NCBI RefSeq assembly: GCF_003597395.2
Contig: NC_133774.1
Location: 49,987,305-50,051,304, forward strand
Origin: Chelonoidis abingdonii
Lineage: Eukaryota > Chordata > Testudines > Testudinidae
Reading direction: 5' to 3'
Length of the DNA: 64,000 nucleotides
A program made the position numbers and the translations under genes. The notes under the pieces are model-generated. The model was not told where the DNA came from and searched no databases. It worked only from the letters and a program-made list of their open reading frames with translations. Below are positions 57,786 through 64,000 of this stretch, piece by piece (the first letter of the stretch is position 1; every line of letters begins with the position of its first letter).

Positions 57786-59569
57786 AATTACAGAGCTGCA
57801 TCTCTAGAAGACGCTCTATTAGGAGGCTATCAGCAATTTACTCCTAGACAACCTGACACCTTTCATCTCAAAGAACTCCAAAGCACTTTACAAACAATGG
57901 ATCCAAATCAGAGGTTGGCTTATACTCTGAGGTATGCTTATGTCCTTTCTACACTTTTTTTCTTTTACTAATTCTATCTAATGCAATTCTGGATGTTGTC
58001 ATTATCCATCAAAATAGCTAATCCTTTTTTGAATCCTGCTGCACTCTTGGCCGTAATATCTGATGGCAATGAGTGCATCACCAATAAGCTTTCCACAACT
58101 GGTCAGAAGCAGCACATTTAATTTCAGCTCAGACCTGGAACTCAGTCCAGTGGAGAATGGTGTAACTGAGATGCAGGACTTATAGGGAGAGACGGATACA
58201 TCTGCCTCATTGTCCGTGTAGGGCAGGAACTTACGGTAACATCAGGTTAGGCCTGGAGGCATTGCTAGGCACCAGGCACTCTGATTTTTCAAACACTGTT
58301 ACACAGCAGCCATGCCTGTGGATGTGGTTGTGGTAGAAGCAAATTTTGCTGTCATGTAACCACCAGGTTCAACACATTCCTAAATACAGATGCCAAACAG
58401 GCAAAAAATACAGGCACAGTGTATCACAGAGCTCAACAGATCTGTGCAAATTAGTGAGAATTTGGCAGTGTTTGTGTAAAGTAGTCAGAGGGGGCGCGCG
58501 ACATGGCAACTCTTTAACAGCATACAGCAACTCTACACATCATTTTAGGACTGCAAGTGAAGTCCCATTTGAAGTCACATACAGAATTTTAAGTACAGGC
58601 ATGTGAGATGTAAGTGCTGTCTGTCACACGAGACTCACGCTGTAGCCTGAGCCACTTGCTATGTTACCCCTCACACAAAAGTGCTGGCTTTCTAAACCAT
58701 CATCTGCAGAAGACCTCAGGGGCTGAAACAATGGCAGGCACATTTCTGAGCTCCTGCACCAGCCGGTGAATGTAAAGCAGAGCATAGTTGGATGCTTGTG
58801 GACCAACTACTGAATTGCCTATTATTTTACATTAATCTTTCTTGCAACAACTCTCACTGTGTATACCACAGATGAATGCTCTCAACAACAGCTGCTTTCT
58901 CCTTAAAGAAATAAACACACTGACTTTGTGTATGGCCCATGACTCCAATACTGCACAGCTGAATCGGATCATGTCAATCCGAACTTACGTTAATTTTACA
59001 GGGAAAAAAATTGCCAAGGGTCCTCTAGCTCTGTGGACTAGATTTTGGCTAGCCGTTATGCAGGTGCATCATGCCGGTGCATGAGGGGAGGGTGCAAGTA
59101 ATGGCTTTTCCCTTGAGCTTCTGTAGTGAGGGGTTTGCCAGGGTCCTGTTGGGGACCCTAGGCCCCTGCTCCTTCCTATTCCCAGTGGGCCCCAGCTGTT
59201 GAAAGGGGGCAAGGGGAGGATGGGGCAAGGGTCCCGCTTCCCTTCTGGATTGGCCTGTAGAATTGGATGGGCCTGGAGCAGGAAGCATGCAGCCCTGCTG
59301 CAAGTATGGCAGTGTGCATGCTCCTTATGAAATTGCAGGAAGATTTTACATTTTTGTAGCTTTACCTGCCAAGTGGCTCATGCCAGAAAAGGGTTTTATG
59401 TAGGGCAGGCTTCAAATCCCTGCTCTGCCTAAGTCCAAGCAGGAACTTGAGCATGGGCTTCCCACAGCCCAGCTAAAGGCCCTGCCTACTGGGCCATTGG
59501 CTGCTTTGGGTAGGTCTTTCTCTCTCACTCTGGTTTTGACCTCAAATTTCTTCCTGCTGAACCTAAGCA
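57786..59569. other. No gene recognised
   Basis: Nothing supported. Confidence 0.45.
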
Positions 59570-59667
59570 GTTTTTGTGGGAAATTTCATCAAGAAAAGTT
59601 TCAGTTTTGCTGAATCAACGTTTCCCAATGTGTAAATGCTTCACTGAAAATTTCCCAACAAGCTCTA
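59570..59667. mobile_element. End fragment of TAGAG-family hAT MITE
   Basis: The minus strand from 59667 starts TAGAGCTTGTTGGGAAATTT; the mirrored GTGGGAAATTTCATC lies at 59577-59591. Confidence 0.6.
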
Positions 59668-60507
59668 GTTTAGTGTTCTAGTGCAAATGGCCAGGAATGT
59701 AGTGTGAGGATTTTATTGTTGTACATGCTGGAGGCATATAGCACTTATTCAGAGAGTCATGGGGTTTGGCAGTTAAAGGGGTAAATGTGAGGGGTTGGGG
59801 TTCAGTTAAGAAGTTGGACATTCCCTTCTTTTAAAGATCTGTGTTGGTGGGTGTTCCCTGTATGCAACTTTAACTTGTTTACCAAAGGTTTTGGTTTTTT
59901 CCTAATGAAATTTTCTCTTTGTGGGAATATAAGTTAACTACATGTAAGCAAGAGAAACCGATTGTGTTGGGCAACTTAACTTTGAATTTCCTGTCTTGGA
60001 ATTAATAGAAATACAAAGTATTACATGCCAAGTTTTTGTTTAAACAAATTGTAAAACAATGATTCAATGCCTTGTCAACGCACTGCATTCTTCCGTTGAT
60101 AACAATACATCTTAGATTTGTACCATGCCCTTTGTTCAGGGGCATTATGAAATTTTTCACACATGACATGAAATCATGAGGTGTTTTTCTAGTAAACTGG
60201 TTTGATTTGCAGTGTTGGAAGTATCAGCTTTCTGGTACATTATAATACAATCCTTTGCATCAGCTAGAGTTGGGTGTATAATGCAAAACATTTCCCACAA
60301 ATACTCATTTTCATTTTTAAATGAATGCACATCAGCCATACTAGCAAACTTATTTGTTTTCACTTTCTGTGAGCATTTGAGTGATCAGTTTTCACTGAAC
60401 AAAATATTTAGAGAATGTGAAGTTTGAAATTCCAGGTGCAAGTATTCCCCCCCCCCCCCCTCCAAATTTTGAATTCCAGATTTCACACAGGAGGTCTTTG
60501 TAGTCTC
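59668..60507. other. No gene recognised; C14 run at 60447-60460
   Basis: AT-rich unique DNA with one 14-C homopolymer. Confidence 0.5.
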
Positions 60508-60608
60508 AGCCATAGATTTAGATTCCAAGGCCAGAAGGGACCACTGTGATCATCACCTCCTGTATAGCACAGGCCAGAGAGCTTCCCCAACATAATTCGA
60601 ATCAGGGA
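60508..60608 (-). mobile_element. CR1 LINE 3' tail
   Basis: TTCCAAGGCCAGAAGGGACC, GTGATCATCACCTCCTGTAT and ACAGGCCAGAGAGCTTCCCC. Confidence 0.8.
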
Positions 60609-62617
60609 ATAGAGCAAACCCATGTGGATATTTTTTCCAAGTAACTTATCTCCAATATTTGCATTAAATGCACACAGTACATTTAAAAAACAACAACAAC
60701 AAAAACACAACAGAGAATTTGAATAATGGGTACATCTGATGAAACTATGGCCTGTAATGGATATTTTATGACAAGAAAAGCAGGCCACATTTTTCTCTAA
60801 TTATCAGTTGCAGACTCAACTCAATTTTAGCGAGATATCAAGTGCCTTTTCTGTGTCCTGTATTCTGTGGTTCAAATATCTCTTAGGGCTCAAACTGAGA
60901 GGTAACTGGGAGGAACACAGCTCCACCATCTGAAAAAAATAGAAAAAAAGGGGAGTTTTCCTTGTCAAGGGCCCAATTCTGGCTCATTTACTCACAGTGA
61001 GTGGTGCTTTACTCTGCAAGTAGTCTGGTTATAGTTTGTGTAGGGGTGCTCTCACAGGAGCAGCACAAACAAGGAAACACATTTCTGAGAGGTACAATTT
61101 CCTCCCTGCTTCCTAGAGGTTCACCTGCGTTTTCTGGTGTTTGGGTGTAGAGCCAATGCTCTGCTCACTCCCCTCCCTGCACACCTGCTTGGGAGTCAGA
61201 GTTCAGGGGAAACAAGGTGCAGCAGGTTCCCAGCACCTGCTTACTCCTGCTCACCTGGCCTTGGGATCTGGGTAGCCTGCACATGGATGTCAGAGGGGTT
61301 GTTATGCCTCTGTTTTAGCATGCCACCCAAGTCTGAATCTAGCCTTATGTTAGATACATTACTGATTAGAAATGAACATCTTCAAACAATGGGTAAATTA
61401 GGATTTGGATCCAGATAGGAAGTTTGCAGCACTAATATTAGAATGTTATCATATAAGAAGATAGATATCAATATCTGAATGGTAAACAGCTTTCTCTCTC
61501 AGGCAGGGTTAAGCAAAATGAATGGTGGGGATTTTGGAATTCCATACATGTGCATCTTCCAATTTAGGAGCATTATATTTCGTATTTATGGTTTTTAAGC
61601 AGTTCAAGGGCTGCTATTAGGTCAGTTGTATGAGAAGCAACATCACACTCTAGCAGAATGAATAAATCCAAACCATTCACTTAATTATGATAAACAAACA
61701 GTAATTCTTTTAATTCTCTGTTTTCCTCCTCATTAAAACACGGATATTTATTAGCCCTCACCCTCTAGCCAGGAAGAAAGACAAGAAGTTGCTTGTTCAG
61801 CTGTCTGAAATACCACTCTTTGGCTAGCTAGTGTTTGATCAAGCATGGGAATCTTGCTCCTTCCTTCCAGAGAGTGATCAAAGGAGCCCTAATTTAGTCT
61901 CCTGTAGCCACAATCCTCCACTATTCTCAGTTACTCATCTTTACAAATACTGTCACTCAACAGAGGCTGCATGGAAATCATTACAAGAACTGAACTGAAA
62001 GGAATGACATAAAAAGAATGTCAAATATTCTCCTTTTGAATATTTGGTCAAGACTGTGCTTCATTGGCCTTTGCTAATAGCTGAAGTAGCTACGTAAATG
62101 ATGGCACTCTTTGCATTTTGGTCATTTCATTCCTGATCTCCATGGTTTGACAGAGGAGGCAATTGTGAGAGATTTGCCTATTGTCCATTTTAACTCCTGC
62201 TATTGCCAGTGGCAGCCATGAGTTTGGGCCTGACTGATGACTGCCTACAATGCCAGACTGAAGGCTACAGTTACTCTATTTCCTATTCATGTCCTTGCCC
62301 ACACAAACACTGCTGAATTACGGGTACGACAGTGAAACCTGTAGTTGGCAGACAGCAGCTCCTTTCTGCTGGGGAATCGCCACCCCACAGGTCAACAGAC
62401 TGGCCATAACCCAGGGGCCCTGACTGGCTGCAGACTGGAAATCCTCACTACTCTCACAGGGCCCTGGTTGGTTACAGAGTTTTGCAAGAAATCCTGCCCT
62501 TACTTCCTGCTCCATCTCTCTTCTGAATAAGGGAATGCAATTTGAGAAGAGACTGCATGGGCTGGCAGAAGGGATGGATGCTATTGTCCCAGGGACTCAG
62601 CAGGCCAAGAGTCTGAG
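60609..62617. other. No gene recognised
   Basis: Mostly unique. A short palindromic MITE trace (GGGCCCAATTCTGGCTC) begins at 60968. Confidence 0.45.
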
Positions 62618-62791
62618 AGGTTGTCCATAGGGGAAATTTTACCAGCATAATTATATCACAGTAGTTATACTGGAATAACTCCCCATTTGGACACTCTTTT
62701 GCTGAATAAGAATGTCTACTTGTGGGAGTTATACTACCCTAATTATGCTGGTGTAATTATGCTGGCAACTTTCCCTATATAGACAAGCCCT
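62618..62791. mobile_element. Harbinger-like MITE
   Basis: GGTTGTCCATAGGGGAAATTTT at left; inverse of TTCCCTATATAGACAAGCCC at right. Internal mirror of CAGCATAATTATA and TAATTATGCTGG. Confidence 0.65.
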
Positions 62792-63264
62792 GAGTTTGGG
62801 GCTGGAGGTCAGGCCTAAGGAGCAGCCTGAGCACATGGTCCCTAGGAGCCTGCCTCTCATGTAAAAATGGGTCTCTGTCTAAAGGGAAGGAGGTGCCTTA
62901 ATCCAGGGCTAAGGACCTGAGGCTGGAGGGACCATCAAGAAGTTTGTGACTGATGGAGGATGAGTTACTTTAAGTGTTTGCATTGATTCCGATTGACTGT
63001 ACTTTTCAATGACGCTGGGGTTCTGTCCATGCTAATAAAGGCTTTAGGATAAATCTGTGCATTGGAGTGATTCCTGGGCAAACGTTTTCCTTCCCAAAAT
63101 TTGTAAGAGTTTGGAACAACCTAGCATAGATGGGAGGGCCTCCACCAACTTTTCAGATGAGGCATTATCTCTGCTCCTTTTTACAGAGAGCCATGCTCCT
63201 TTCTCAACCATGGCTTGGTCTGGAGGAGCCTTAGGCTGGTCACAGCCCACTGGGATAAGTCAAA
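62792..63264. other. No gene recognised
   Basis: Nothing supported. Confidence 0.45.
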
Positions 63265-64000
63265 GCGGGGTGGGGGTGGGGAGAGAGGACTCAGAGAAGG
63301 GATTGAGAAGTGGTGAGGAGAAGTAGAATGGAGAGGGGAACTAGAAGGAGAGAAGGAGATAAACTGAAAGGAAGCAAGAGGGGAATTGGAGGGACAGATA
63401 GAGATGTGGAAGAAGGAAGATGAGATGAGGGAATAGAGGAGACTTGAAAGGGAAAAGAAGAGAGTATCTTGAGAAAGATAGAGACATGGAAGTGGGAAGA
63501 GGAAGAGAGAGGAAAAGGAGAGCTGAAAGCAAGGAATAGCCTGGGGTACCTCAGGGAAGGAAATAAGTGTTGGGAACCCTGGCAGAGGGAAAGTAAGAGA
63601 GTGGGAAGACAGGAAAAGAAACTACAAAGGAAAAAGAATAGAAGTCAGAGGGGAACTCAGGGACGAAACTAGAGGGTGTGAAAAATGGGGTCCCAAGGGG
63701 AATTATGGAGAAGCTTGGTTGGAAGGTGTGGGAGAGAAACCTGTGGGAGGGACTGTGATAGTTTAAAGAGAAGAGGGAAGAGAGACAGGGATAGTGGAGA
63801 GGCACAGAGGCAGAGTGAGAACTGTGACGCTGAAGAGAATGAGAAAAATAGATGGCAAGAGAATGAAGAGAGCTGTGTATAACGAAAAGACTCGAAATGG
63901 GGGACATGGGGCTGGACAGAAAGAGAGAAAATGTAATAGAGAACAGAAGAGAAAATGGGAGTTGGAAATGGGAAGGAAGAGAAACACAGAGGAAACAGCT
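63265..64000 (+). repeat. Purine-rich (GA) low-complexity tract
   Basis: About 730 bp in which the plus strand is overwhelmingly A and G, with GGAGA, GAAAG and GGGAA words and few pyrimidines. No fixed repeat unit. It runs off the window end. Confidence 0.85.

Overview
Eukaryotic, non-coding, repeat-dominated DNA. The repeat complement points to a turtle (Testudines): many 3'-anchored CR1 LINE copies in both orientations, MIR-like tRNA-derived SINEs, many short DNA transposons whose ends read GGCYNTGTCTACACT with 3-bp duplications (PIF/Harbinger type), hAT elements with CAGGG or TAGAG/TAGGG ends and 8-bp duplications, a Tigger-like element with TA duplications, an L2 fragment and several solo LTRs. 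The turtle assignment rests on recognised repeat families, not on a gene. I found no convincing host exon, no tRNA or rRNA gene, no CRISPR array and no operon-like structure; the window is intergenic or intronic.

Layout. 1-2580: unique DNA with three short DNA transposons. 2581-8499: a PIF/Harbinger-type element whose interior is a giant palindrome, two 2,655-bp arms (2750-5404 and 5430-8084) around a 25-N gap; each arm carries the same decayed C-terminal transposase fragment. 9310-9525 is a second copy of the sequence into which that element inserted and serves as an approximate empty site. 9942-16860: hAT and Harbinger MITEs and two CR1 copies, each interrupted by a younger DNA transposon. 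17449-21960: a 77-bp inverted copy shared by two sites, a solo LTR (20140-21341) nested in an older LTR-like repeat, and a SINE. 22316-30375: a hairpin-rich hAT MITE, a CR1 copy, hAT and Harbinger MITEs. 32924-35139: a second long Harbinger element, split by an 874-N gap. 35200-41757: CR1, SINE, an L2 fragment split by a Tigger-like element, and a CR1 whose 5' part is inverted relative to its 3' part. 42660-50250: GC-rich hAT end, CR1, MITEs, SINE. 52531-54600: two solo LTRs in series followed by an inverted, internally deleted copy of the second. 55165-62791: CR1 tails, MITEs and a 75-bp retroposed insertion. 63265 to the end: a purine-rich (GA) tract.

The best candidate for something unusual is the Harbinger palindrome. 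Either a fold-back element arose by inverted duplication of its right half, or the assembly joined two reverse-complement copies of one contig. Shared decay and coordinate-exact symmetry fit both; long reads or read depth would decide. Other well-supported events are nested insertions with readable target-site duplications, a twin-priming-like CR1 inversion, and two template-switch-like inverted copies.
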